Source: Gemmatimonadota bacterium (GTDB lineage Bacteria > Gemmatimonadota > Gemmatimonadetes > Gemmatimonadales > GWC2-71-9). Taken from it: a DNA stretch of 9,793 nt. Location: assembly GCA_003220975.1 (NCBI GenBank), contig QHTX01000073.1, positions 1 through 9,793 of the forward strand. The letters run 5' to 3'. Position numbers and translations under genes: made by a program. The notes under the pieces were generated by a model. It was not told where the DNA came from. It made no database searches and saw only the letters and a program-made list of their open reading frames with translations. Below, piece after piece: positions 1 through 6,597 of this stretch (its first letter is position 1; each line of letters opens with the position of its first letter).

Positions 1-458
1 TCTTCCGGCAGGAGCATGCGGTTTTTCGCGCCCGAGATGATGGCGTGAATGGCGCGCGGCGGGTACGCCTTGGGTGAGAGGCCACGCTGCTCGAGCAGCC
101 GCTTGATGAACGACTCGGAATCATCCTGGTCGTAGATGGTAAAGTTCGGTCCGAAACCGAGCAGCGCCGCCTCGCGGCGCAGCAGCCGGGCCGAGAGCGC
201 GTGGAATGTGCCGATCCACAGGCCCCGCGGGTCGGCGCCGAGCAGTGTCGCCACGCGGGCGCGCATCTCCCCCGCGGCCTTGTTCGTGAATGTGACCGCG
301 AAGATGCGCGCGGGCGCGACGCCCCGCTCCTGGATCAAGTAGGCGATCCGCGCCGTGAGGACGCGGGTTTTCCCCGAGCCCGCGCCGGCGAGCACGAGCA
401 GCGGGCCGCCGGGATACCGGACCGCGGCCTCCTGGGCGGGATTGAGGGCCAGGCTCAC
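1..458 (-). CDS. UvrD/PcrA-type superfamily 1 DNA helicase, N-terminal fragment (runs off left edge)
   Basis: ATP-dependent 3'-5' DNA helicase of the UvrD/PcrA/Rep family, used in repair and in clearing replication obstacles. About 152 codons are present, counted from a GTG at 456-458. In order they show the Q-motif (LNPAQ, about residues 5-9), Walker A GAGSGKT (25-31), motif Ia (TFTNKAAGEMRARV), motif Ib (GTFHALSARLL), and the following 1A/1B region ending near GAKNRMLLPE. The family is usually about 700 residues, so most of domain 1A and all of 2A/2B lie outside the window. The GTG start shares the bases GTGA with the TGA (455-457) that would end the upstream histidine kinase in its expected frame, a classic translational-coupling overlap. 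PcrA and UvrD cannot be told apart from this part. The frame is also continuous with the upstream kinase frame (see findings). Confidence 0.93.
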   Translation of the reverse strand, partial: MSLALNPAQEAAVRYPGGPLLVLAGAGSGKTRVLTARIAYLIQERGVAPARIFAVTFTNKAAGEMRARVATLLGADPRGLWIGTFHALSARLLRREAALLGFGPNFTIYDQDDSESFIKRLLEQRGLSPKAYPPRAIHAIISGAKNRMLLPE

Positions 459-1595
459 TTCGCGCTCACCAGCGGGAATTCCAGCACGAACTCCGCTCCT
501 GCCTGCGTGCTGCTGTTCCACGATGCGGCGGGCGAGGGCCAGCCCGATCCCCCATCCCCCGGGCTTGGTCGAGACGCCTGGCTCGAACAGCTGGGCCCGC
601 ACGTCAGGCGCCACGCCCGGGCCGTCGTCGCGTACGGTCACGCGGGCGGTCCGTGCGGTCGCCTCGACCGCGACGTCGATCCGCCCGCCACGCCCCGAGA
701 GCGCGTCGATCGCGTTCTTGATCACCGCCTCGAGCGCCCATTCGACGAGCACGGAGTCGCCCAGCGCCGTGGGACCGGGCCCCGTGGCCGCGAGCGACAG
801 GGTGACGGGGCTCGCGAGCGTGGGCAGGCGGGGCCGGAAGTAGCTCACGACCCGCTCGGCCACGGCGCCGAGCCCGATCGGCTCGCGACGCGCCGGACGC
901 CCGATCCGCTCGAACCGCTTGGCCACCCGCTCGAGCCGCTCCGCGTCGGCTTGAAGATGGCTCGCGACCTCGGCGGCGGTGGTATCCGGATTATCGCGCA
1001 GGTAGGCAATCCATCCCGTGAGGCTCATCAGCGGCGTGCCGAGCTGGTGCGCCGACTCGCGCGCCATCGCGGCCCAGAGCCGATCGCGGGCCGCGGCGAC
1101 CTGCGAGCGGTACGCCCACACCGCGAGCACGACGAGACAGAAGAACACCGCGCCCTGGAGCGCGGCGAGGCCGATGAACCGCTGCGCCACCGGCAGGGCG
1201 CCGTAGTGGATCGTGCCGACGCCCGGCTGCACGAGCGGCAGGTTCTCCCGGTCGAGCCGGGCGATCCACGCGCCCAGCCGCGCCGGATCGGCGGCGACGC
1301 CGGGGGGCGCGTTGTCGAGCGCCGTGATCCGCCCCGCGGTGTCGGTGACCACGATGGGGATGCCGAGCGAGCGGACCTGGCGGGCGAGATCGAGCAGCGC
1401 CTCCGTCGCGGCGTCGGGGTGCGGGTCGTTGAGCCCCGCGAACACCCTGCCGAGGAGCCGGCTCGTCTCACGCGCGTCGTCGCGCAGGTGCCGCGCCACC
1501 ACCCACGCGTAGCCCACCGTCATCGCGCCGAGCAACAGGGCCAGCCCGACGACCGCGGGGGGCGCCGCGCGTCGCAGCGCGACGTTACGCGCCAC
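455..1595 (-). CDS. Orphan membrane sensor histidine kinase with apparent frameshift near its C-terminus
   Basis: Two-component sensor kinase that autophosphorylates on His and passes the phosphate to a receiver. From GTG 1593-1595 it has TM1 (about residues 12-32), a roughly 100-residue extracytoplasmic sensor region of no recognised family, TM2 (about 138-160), a HisKA H-box ESAHQLGTPL with phospho-acceptor H183, an N-box with N294, a G1 box DDGPG (323-327), and a G2 region GGWGIGLALARR. No HAMP domain is seen: TM2 leads almost directly into HisKA. The start overlaps the end of serS by 11 bp and keeps TM1; the next Met (1521-1523) would lose most of it. Near positions 498-506 the frame changes. 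The expected ending (AEFVLEFPLVSAK, then TGA 455-457) is in a different frame from the kinase core, and the core frame itself stays open into the helicase. No response regulator is adjacent on this strand. Confidence 0.88.
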
Positions 1596-2880
1596 CGGAG
1601 ACGGCGGCGAGGCGGTCGGTCCCGAGATACGGCGCCAGCGCTGACGGGAGCGTCACGGAGCCGTCGGGCCGCTGGTGCGTCTCGAGCAGTGCCGCCAGGG
1701 TGCGCGGCAGCGCCACGCCGGAGGCGTTGAGGGTGTGCACGAATTCCGGCTTCGCCCCCGGGCCCGGCCGGTAGCGGATGTTGGCGCGCCGCGCCTGGAA
1801 GTCGGTGAACGTGCTCGAGCTCGAGACCTCGAGCCACTGCCCCACCGCCGGCGCCCAGGCCTCGAGGTCGTAGGTCTTGGCGCTCGCGAACCCCACGTCA
1901 CCGGCCGCGAGCAGCACCACGCGGTACGGCAGCTCGAGGCGCTGCAGCACCGCCTCCGCGTGCGCCGTCATCTTCTCGTGCTCGGTCGGCGAATCGGCGG
2001 GGCGGGCGAACCGCACCAGCTCCACCTTGTCGAACTGGTGCACCCGCAGCAGGCCGCGCGTGTCCTTGCCGGCGGCGCCCGCTTCGCGCCGGAAGCACGG
2101 CGTGTAGGCCGCGTAGGCGAGCGGCAGGCGGGCGCCGTCCACGATCTCGTCCCGATGCAGATTCGTCACGGGGACTTCCGCCGTGGGCACGAGGAAGAGG
2201 TCGTCCGGCTCGGTGCGGTAGGCGTCCGCCTCGAACTTCGGGACCTGGCCCGTCCCCTGCATCATCTCCCGCTTCACGACGAACGGCGGCTCGAGCTCGA
2301 CGTACCCATGCTCGCGCGTATGCAGGTCGAGCATGAAATTGATGAGCGCGCGCACCAGCTTCGAGCCCATCCCGACGAACAGCGGGAATCCTGAGCCGGC
2401 GACCTTCGCGCCGCGCTCGAAGTCGAAGATCCCGAGCGCCGCGCCCAGCTCCCAGTGCGGCTTCAAGCCCGGCTCCCGCGGCCGCGGCGTGCCCCACGAG
2501 CGCAGCACCGCGTTGTGCGAGGCATCCCCGTCCGGCAGGTCTGGGAGCGGCAGGTTGGGCACGTACAGGGCTTGCTGGTCGAGCTCGGCTTCGACGCGGC
2601 GCAGCTCCGCCTCGAGCCCGGCGACCCGCTCCCCCAGCTTCTTGCGCTGCTCGCGCACGGCGACGGGCAGCTCGCCCTTCTCCTTCATGAGCCGCGCGTC
2701 GGCCTTCGCCGCTTCGTTGCGCTCCGCGTGCAGCTGGTCGAGCTGGCCCGTGAGCGCGCGCCGTTTCATGTCGAGCGCTTCGAGCGTATCGAGCAACTTG
2801 GTCAGCGTGGCGTCGCCACGCCGGGCGAGCGCCACCCGCACCTGCCCGGGCGAGGCGCGCAGCAGCTTGAGGTCGATCAC
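1585..2880 (-). CDS. serS: Seryl-tRNA synthetase
   Basis: Class II aminoacyl-tRNA synthetase that charges tRNA-Ser (and tRNA-Sec where present) with serine in the cytoplasm. It has 431 residues, normal for bacterial SerRS. The N-terminus (MIDLKLLRASPGQV) leads into the long tRNA-binding antiparallel coiled coil (about residues 28-105). The catalytic domain shows motif 1 (about 165-200), the TAE serine-binding element (233-235), motif 2 with CFRREAG (262-268), the serine-pocket stretch QWLEVSSSSTFTDFQARR, and motif 3 TLNASGVALPRTLAALLE (383-400), whose arginine R393 contacts ATP. The start is GTG (2878-2880), 4 bp after the stop of the upstream lipoprotein gene. The downstream histidine kinase start overlaps its 3' end. 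It probably shares a transcript with both neighbours. No T-box leader is visible upstream. Confidence 0.97.
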   Translation of the reverse strand: MIDLKLLRASPGQVRVALARRGDATLTKLLDTLEALDMKRRALTGQLDQLHAERNEAAKADARLMKEKGELPVAVREQRKKLGERVAGLEAELRRVEAELDQQALYVPNLPLPDLPDGDASHNAVLRSWGTPRPREPGLKPHWELGAALGIFDFERGAKVAGSGFPLFVGMGSKLVRALINFMLDLHTREHGYVELEPPFVVKREMMQGTGQVPKFEADAYRTEPDDLFLVPTAEVPVTNLHRDEIVDGARLPLAYAAYTPCFRREAGAAGKDTRGLLRVHQFDKVELVRFARPADSPTEHEKMTAHAEAVLQRLELPYRVVLLAAGDVGFASAKTYDLEAWAPAVGQWLEVSSSSTFTDFQARRANIRYRPGPGAKPEFVHTLNASGVALPRTLAALLETHQRPDGSVTLPSALAPYLGTDRLAAVSGGA

Positions 2881-2884
2881 ACGG

Positions 2885-3487
2885 TTACTGCTTCGGCAGT
2901 CCCGGCTCGAGGCCGCGGTAGCCGCAGTTCTGGTCGCTCAGAATCTTGAGGTCGATGCGCCGCCCCCCACCTGCCCGCGCTGCGGCCGACGTGTCGACGG
3001 CCAGCACCTGCAGCTTGGCATAGAGCGACACCGTGATTCCGGTGACGCACGTGATGGGTCGGGCCCGCACCAGCACCACGGAGTCCGGACGGACGACGAG
3101 GGCCGAGTCGAACTCGTAGCCGCCGGTGGGCGCGATCTTGATCGAGTCGAACGGCGTCCTCGAGCGCTGCAAGCCTGACACGGTGCCCAGGTGCATCGCG
3201 CCTGTCGGCAGCAGCACCGGGCGGCCGGCCGTATCGACGTCGAACGCGAAGTCGAAAACCGTCGACAGATCGGTGCGCACCCGCAGCTCGCCCTGCACCA
3301 GATAGGCCGACGGATTCTGCAGCGCGATGTCGGTGAGCGCGTCGGAGAGCGCGAACAGCGAGACCGTATCGACCGTGTTGCTGTCCGTCGCGGCCGGCAG
3401 GCCCGTGGGCGTGCTGCACGCCGGCGCGAGCGCGGCGAGCCCCGTGGCGATGAGAGTGAGCGCGATGCTCGAGCGGCGCGCGGACAT
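2885..3487 (-). CDS. Putative exported lipoprotein, function unknown
   Basis: 200-residue protein that I cannot assign to a family. It begins with a basic n-region (MSARRSS), then a hydrophobic stretch (about residues 8-22) ending in ALAPAC, so C24 is a plausible lipidated cysteine. The lipobox is imperfect because a proline sits at -2, so ordinary secretion is an alternative. The mature part is rich in beta-prone segments, has two further cysteines (C147 and C188) that could pair outside the cytoplasm, and ends in LEPGLPKQ. It is the first gene of the leftward unit, with serS starting 4 bp after its stop. The ATG at 3485-3487 lies only 11 bases from a good -10 element, so the mRNA would be nearly leaderless. 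The coding frame is secure because of the signal peptide and sensible composition; the role is unknown. Confidence 0.8.
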   Translation of the reverse strand: MSARRSSIALTLIATGLAALAPACSTPTGLPAATDSNTVDTVSLFALSDALTDIALQNPSAYLVQGELRVRTDLSTVFDFAFDVDTAGRPVLLPTGAMHLGTVSGLQRSRTPFDSIKIAPTGGYEFDSALVVRPDSVVLVRARPITCVTGITVSLYAKLQVLAVDTSAAARAGGGRRIDLKILSDQNCGYRGLEPGLPKQ

Positions 3488-3498
3488 GCGGTGCCGGG

Positions 3499-3528
3499 AA
3501 GATACCGAGCCGCGTCCAAGTGGGTCAA
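3499..3528 (-). promoter_or_regulatory. Sigma70-like promoter for the lipoprotein-serS-kinase-helicase unit
   Basis: On the minus strand TTGACC (3528-3523, five of six consensus bases) is followed after 18 bp by TATCTT (3504-3499, four of six). The expected start of transcription is only a few bases upstream of the ATG at 3487, leaving little room for a Shine-Dalgarno sequence, and none is visible. The -35 lies inside the inverted repeat at 3520-3533. Assigned by eye. Confidence 0.55.
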
Positions 3529-3533
3529 CCCAC
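3520..3533. promoter_or_regulatory. 14-bp inverted repeat, candidate operator in the divergent promoter region
   Basis: GTGGGTCAACCCAC is a perfect inverted repeat with 6-bp arms and a 2-bp centre. It covers the -35 of the leftward promoter and ends 9 bp before the -35 of the rightward promoter (3543). A regulator bound here could block one promoter and influence the other. No transcription factor gene is in the window, so the binding partner is unknown. Confidence 0.4.
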
Positions 3534-3542
3534 GATCACTGC

Positions 3543-3571
3543 TTGACTTCGCTAGTCCCCATTCCTAGCTT
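3543..3571 (+). promoter_or_regulatory. Sigma70-like promoter for the roadblock-receiver-sugar nucleotide unit
   Basis: TTGACT (3543-3548, five of six consensus bases), a 17-bp spacer, then TAGCTT (3566-3571, a weak -10). The ATG of the first gene is at 3581, so transcription would begin within about 3 bases of the start codon. No Shine-Dalgarno sequence is seen, consistent with a leaderless or nearly leaderless mRNA. The -10 is weak, so confidence is moderate. Confidence 0.45.
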
Positions 3572-3580
3572 GGCCGCCGT

Positions 3581-3934
3581 ATGGCGACGATCCGCGACGT
3601 AGTCGACGCGCTCAGCCGGCGCGCGGGAGTCGACGCCGTGGTCGTGGTCGGCCGGGACGGGTTGCCGATCGACTCGCGCACCGGCAACGGCGTGGATGCC
3701 GAGAACGTGGCCGCCCTCGTCCCCGCGGTGATCAACGGGATGGCGCAGCTCGGCCAGGCCGGGGGGCGGGGAGAGTTCGGCACCGGCGTGCTCGAGTTCG
3801 GCTCCGGCCTCGCGGTCGTGTCCGTGCTCAACGCCGATGCACTGCTGGTCGTGCTGGTGCGGCCAGCCACCAACGTGGGCGCCCTGCTCTACGACCTGCG
3901 TCGCCATCGCTCGGCGATCGCCGGTCTGCTCTGA
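3581..3934 (+). CDS. Roadblock/LC7 domain protein (MglB-like)
   Basis: A 117-residue cytoplasmic protein that appears to consist of a single roadblock/LC7 fold. Proteins of this family act as dimeric platforms or activating proteins for small Ras-like GTPases; MglB, acting on MglA, is the best-known bacterial example. The sequence shows the family pattern: an N-terminal helix (IRDVVDALSRRAGVDA), a strand and turn VVVVGRDGLPIDSR, a long central helix (about 40-59, ENVAALVPAVINGMAQLG), then the paired strands VLEFGSGLAVVSVLNADALLVVLV and a C-terminal helix. It is the first gene of the rightward block, transcribed from the divergent promoter, with the receiver gene starting 16 bp after its stop. 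No MglA-type GTPase is in the window, so its partner is unknown. MglB itself is not claimed. Confidence 0.82.
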   Translation: MATIRDVVDALSRRAGVDAVVVVGRDGLPIDSRTGNGVDAENVAALVPAVINGMAQLGQAGGRGEFGTGVLEFGSGLAVVSVLNADALLVVLVRPATNVGALLYDLRRHRSAIAGLL

Positions 3935-3936
3935 GC

Positions 3937-3941
3937 AGGAG
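3937..3941 (+). promoter_or_regulatory. Ribosome binding site that fixes the TTG start of the receiver gene
   Basis: AGGAG lies 9 bases upstream of TTG 3951-3953. No ATG or GTG with a better site gives an intact receiver fold: the next in-frame GTG (about 4014) would remove the first beta strand and the acidic pair. Confidence 0.6.
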
Positions 3942-3950
3942 CCGCCCGCG

Positions 3951-4376
3951 TTGTCGCCCGCCCCCCCCCCTCCCTCGCCCCCCACCCGGCGGCACCTCCT
4001 CGTTGTGGACGACGAGCCGCATATCGGGCTGTTGTTGCGCCCGCACCTGGAGCAGCTCGGGTACCGCGTGAGCCTGGCCAAGAACCTCGCCGAGGCCCGG
4101 GCGGCGCTCGCCGAGCGCGCGGCGCGCCCCGACGCCCTCTTGCTCGACCTGCACCTGCCCGACGGCTCCGGCCTCGACCTGCTGCGGGAGCTGCGCGGCG
4201 GCGCCGCGACTCGGACGCTGCCGGTCATGGTGCTCACGGCGGAGGGTGAGGACCGCGTCCTCAACGAGGCCGAGGAGCTGGGCGCGTCGCTCCTGACGAA
4301 GCCGTTCAGCCCGTCGAAGCTCACCGCCCGCATCGCCGGCATGCTGGGCGACGCACCGCCGGGGGAGCACGCGTGA
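3951..4376 (+). CDS. Stand-alone CheY-like response regulator receiver
   Basis: Phospho-acceptor signalling protein of 141 residues with a receiver domain and no output domain. Key residues are in place: acidic pair D20-D21 (VVDDEP), phosphorylation site D66 (LLLDLHLPDGSG), T96 (VLTAEG) and K117 (LTKPF). An unusual proline-rich tail (residues 3-11) precedes the domain and is encoded by a C-rich stretch containing ten consecutive Cs (3961-3970). The start is TTG 3951, supported by AGGAG. Its TGA overlaps the GTG of the next gene by 4 bases (4373-4376), so its synthesis is probably coupled to the guanylyltransferase. With no DNA-binding domain it would act by protein contact or in a phosphorelay. 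The orphan histidine kinase at 455-1595, across the divergent promoter, is a possible but unproven partner. Confidence 0.9.
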   Translation: MSPAPPPPSPPTRRHLLVVDDEPHIGLLLRPHLEQLGYRVSLAKNLAEARAALAERAARPDALLLDLHLPDGSGLDLLRELRGGAATRTLPVMVLTAEGEDRVLNEAEELGASLLTKPFSPSKLTARIAGMLGDAPPGEHA

Positions 4377-5383
4377 GCATCTGGGCCGTCATCCTCGCAG
4401 GCGGCTCGGGGACCCGGTTTTGGCCGCTGTCCACCCCCGAGCGGCCGAAGCAGCTGCTGCCGCTTGCGGGCGACCGCCCGCTGCTGACGCAGGCGGTGGA
4501 GCGGCTCGACGGTCTGGTGCCGGCCGAGCAGGTCCTGGTCGTGACGGGCCCGTTCCTGGTGGACCAGGTGGCGCGCATCGTGCCGCAGGTGCCGCGCGCC
4601 CAGATCTTCGCCGAGCCGCGGGCCGCGTCCACGGCGCCGGCGCTGGCCTGGGCGGCGCACTGGATCTCGCAACGCGACCCCGGCGCCCAGATGGTGTCGC
4701 TCCACGCCGACTGGGCCGTAGGCGACGACCGGGCCTTCCGCGCCGCGGCGCGCCACGCGCTCGGCGTCGCCCAGGAGTACGACGTCCTCGTCACGGTCGG
4801 GGTGACCCCGACGCGCAACGAAACGGGGTACGGCTATATCGTGCCCGGGAAGCCGCTGGGCGGCGGGCGGGCGGTGCGACGCTTCGTCGAGAAGCCGTCC
4901 GCCGCGCGCGCCGCGCTGCTGCGGCGGCGCGGCGCGCTCTGGAACACGGGCCTCTTCGCCTGGGGGGTGGCGCGCTTCCTGGGCGAGGCGGGCGCGTATG
5001 CGCGCGAGCTCAAGGCCGGGTGGCCGGCGCTCGCCGCCGGCGACGTCGCCGGCTTCTTCGCCGCGGCGCGCCCGGTGGCGGTAGACGTCGCGGTGCTCGA
5101 GCGCTCCAAGCGGCTCGCGGTCGTGGCGGGGACGTTCCGTTGGGACGACATCGGCTCGTGGGACGCACTGCTCCGCATCCGCAGCCCCGACGCGCGTGGC
5201 AACATCGTGGTCGGCAACGTCACGCTCGCCGATGACGTGCGCCGCTCGGTGATCTGGTCGGAGAGCGAGCACCTCGCGGTGATCGGGCTCGAGGACATGG
5301 TCGTGGTGCGCGCCAACGGCCACACCCTGGTGATGCCCACGGGACGCGCCGAGCACCTGCGCGCGCTCGTGCAACGACCGTGA
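4373..5383 (+). CDS. manC: Mannose-1-phosphate guanylyltransferase
   Basis: Transfers GMP from GTP to mannose-1-phosphate to give GDP-mannose, the donor for mannosylated, rhamnosylated or fucosylated surface glycans. At 336 residues it is the monofunctional length, without the C-terminal phosphomannose isomerase domain of two-domain ManC/AlgA. It shows the nucleotidyltransferase signature LAGGSGTRFWPLSTPERPKQ (8-27), FVEKPSAA (171-178), WNTGLFAW (190-197) and the GMP-family block ending TFRWDDIGSWDAL (254-266). At the metal/sugar site the usual PADH reads HADW (111-114), keeping the aspartate but with Trp in place of His. The GTG start overlaps the receiver stop by 4 bases, with GGGGGAG just upstream. 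The 3' end overlaps the next start by 4 bases. Related sugar-1-phosphate specificities cannot be fully excluded. Confidence 0.9.
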   Translation: MSIWAVILAGGSGTRFWPLSTPERPKQLLPLAGDRPLLTQAVERLDGLVPAEQVLVVTGPFLVDQVARIVPQVPRAQIFAEPRAASTAPALAWAAHWISQRDPGAQMVSLHADWAVGDDRAFRAAARHALGVAQEYDVLVTVGVTPTRNETGYGYIVPGKPLGGGRAVRRFVEKPSAARAALLRRRGALWNTGLFAWGVARFLGEAGAYARELKAGWPALAAGDVAGFFAAARPVAVDVAVLERSKRLAVVAGTFRWDDIGSWDALLRIRSPDARGNIVVGNVTLADDVRRSVIWSESEHLAVIGLEDMVVVRANGHTLVMPTGRAEHLRALVQRP

Positions 5384-6561
5384 CGCCCGCGCTCTATCTG
5401 CTCGACCCCGATCCCGCGCCCGGCTGGGCGCCGTTCGCGGGCGTGCGCCCGCTGTCCGAGCTGCGGGTCGGAGCGCACCTCGTGCGCGAGCGGTGGGAGG
5501 CGTTCCTGGGCACGGAGGTCGCGGAGATCTTCGCGCTCCCCCACCTGGCGGGGTTCGCGGAGGCGGGCGTCCCCACCGTGTCGCCCCGCCACCCCGTTAC
5601 CGGACCGGCGCTCATTGGCTCTTCCACCTTTGCACCTCGCGGGCTCGCGCCGGCGCTCGCCGAGGAGGGGGGGCCGTTCCGGCTGACGTGTGGCGGGATG
5701 ACGGTGGGATGGGGGGTCGGGCCGGGCGCCACCTGGGACGGACCGCAACCGCACGCCACGGCGCACGAGGTGGCCGGAGTCGTGCTGCACGGCGTGCACG
5801 ACGTGATCCGGGCGCTCGAGCCGCTGCTGCGCGAAGATCTGGTCGGGCTGCTGGGCGAGAGCGACGCGATTCCCGCGGGCAGCACCGTCCTGGGCGATCC
5901 CGCGTGGATCGCGCTGCACGATGCCGCCGTCGAGCCCGGCGTCGTGTTCGACGTGCGCCACGGGCCGGTGGTGCTGGAGAGCGGCGTCGAGGTCCGGTCC
6001 GGCGCCCGCCTCGAGGGTCCGCTCTGGGCGGGCGCGAACGCGCATCTGTTGGGCGGCGCGATCCGCGCCTCGGCGATCGGCCCGCGCTCGAACGTCCGCG
6101 GCGAGGTGTCCAATTGCGTGTTTCTCGGGTATGCGAACAAGGCGCACGACGGGTTCGTGGGCCACTCGGTGATCGGCCGCTGGGTGAATCTCGGCGCGGG
6201 GACGATCACGTCGAACCTGAAGAACACGTACGGCACCGTGCGACTCGACGTCGCCGGAACGGCGGTTGACACCGGGATGCAGTTCCTGGGCACCCTGATC
6301 GGCGACCACGCCAAGACGGCGATCGGCACCCTGCTCGGCACGGGGACGGTGATCGGCGCGGGCGCGAACGTGTTCGACGCAGTGCGGCCGCCCAAGTACG
6401 TGCCCCCGTTTGCTTGGGGAGGGAGCGCGGACGGCGCGGCGCGGGTGAGCCGGGACGGGTTTCTCAAGGTGGCGGAGCGGGTGCTACCGCGGCGCGACGT
6501 GGCCCTGGACCACGCGCTGCGCGCGGCGCTCGGCCGCATCTATGACTGGGCCACGCGCTGA
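5380..6561 (+). CDS. Alternative (Bacteroidetes-type) GlmU-like sugar nucleotidyltransferase/acyltransferase
   Basis: Likely bifunctional enzyme of UDP-N-acetylglucosamine synthesis, or a close relative acting on another sugar phosphate. The N-terminal part (about 1-120) resembles the NTP_transf_4 family: LYLLDPDP followed by GVRPLSELRVGAHLVRERWE (21-40), the RPxxELRxG pattern that replaces the usual GGxGTR loop. The C-terminal part (about 165-340) is a left-handed beta-helix of hexapeptide repeats. It includes NCVFLGYANKAHDGFVGHS and VNLGAGTITSNLKNTYGTV (269-287), which resembles the GlmU acetyltransferase core. It has 393 residues, typical for this family and shorter than classical GlmU. 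The GTG start overlaps the guanylyltransferase stop by 4 bases with no clear ribosome site, suggesting coupling. Family assignment is strong; exact substrate is inferred. Confidence 0.82.
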   Translation: MTPALYLLDPDPAPGWAPFAGVRPLSELRVGAHLVRERWEAFLGTEVAEIFALPHLAGFAEAGVPTVSPRHPVTGPALIGSSTFAPRGLAPALAEEGGPFRLTCGGMTVGWGVGPGATWDGPQPHATAHEVAGVVLHGVHDVIRALEPLLREDLVGLLGESDAIPAGSTVLGDPAWIALHDAAVEPGVVFDVRHGPVVLESGVEVRSGARLEGPLWAGANAHLLGGAIRASAIGPRSNVRGEVSNCVFLGYANKAHDGFVGHSVIGRWVNLGAGTITSNLKNTYGTVRLDVAGTAVDTGMQFLGTLIGDHAKTAIGTLLGTGTVIGAGANVFDAVRPPKYVPPFAWGGSADGAARVSRDGFLKVAERVLPRRDVALDHALRAALGRIYDWATR

Positions 6562-6597
6562 GCCCGGCGCGCGCCCCTCACCGGGCCGCAGCGGGGC

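Noticed and set aside
201..1730. 509-codon open frame on the plus strand
   Set aside because: It lies antisense to the helicase, histidine kinase and serS, is full of Arg, Gly, Pro and Ala runs, and shows no domain. Long shadow frames are expected at this GC content.
3536..5374. 612-codon open frame on the minus strand
   Set aside because: It is antisense to the roadblock, receiver and guanylyltransferase genes, which all carry clear motifs. Its composition is low-complexity His/Arg/Gly-rich, typical of an antisense frame.
4834..6309. 491-codon open frame on the minus strand
   Set aside because: It is antisense to the guanylyltransferase and the GlmU-like gene, has no recognisable motif, and has shadow-type composition.
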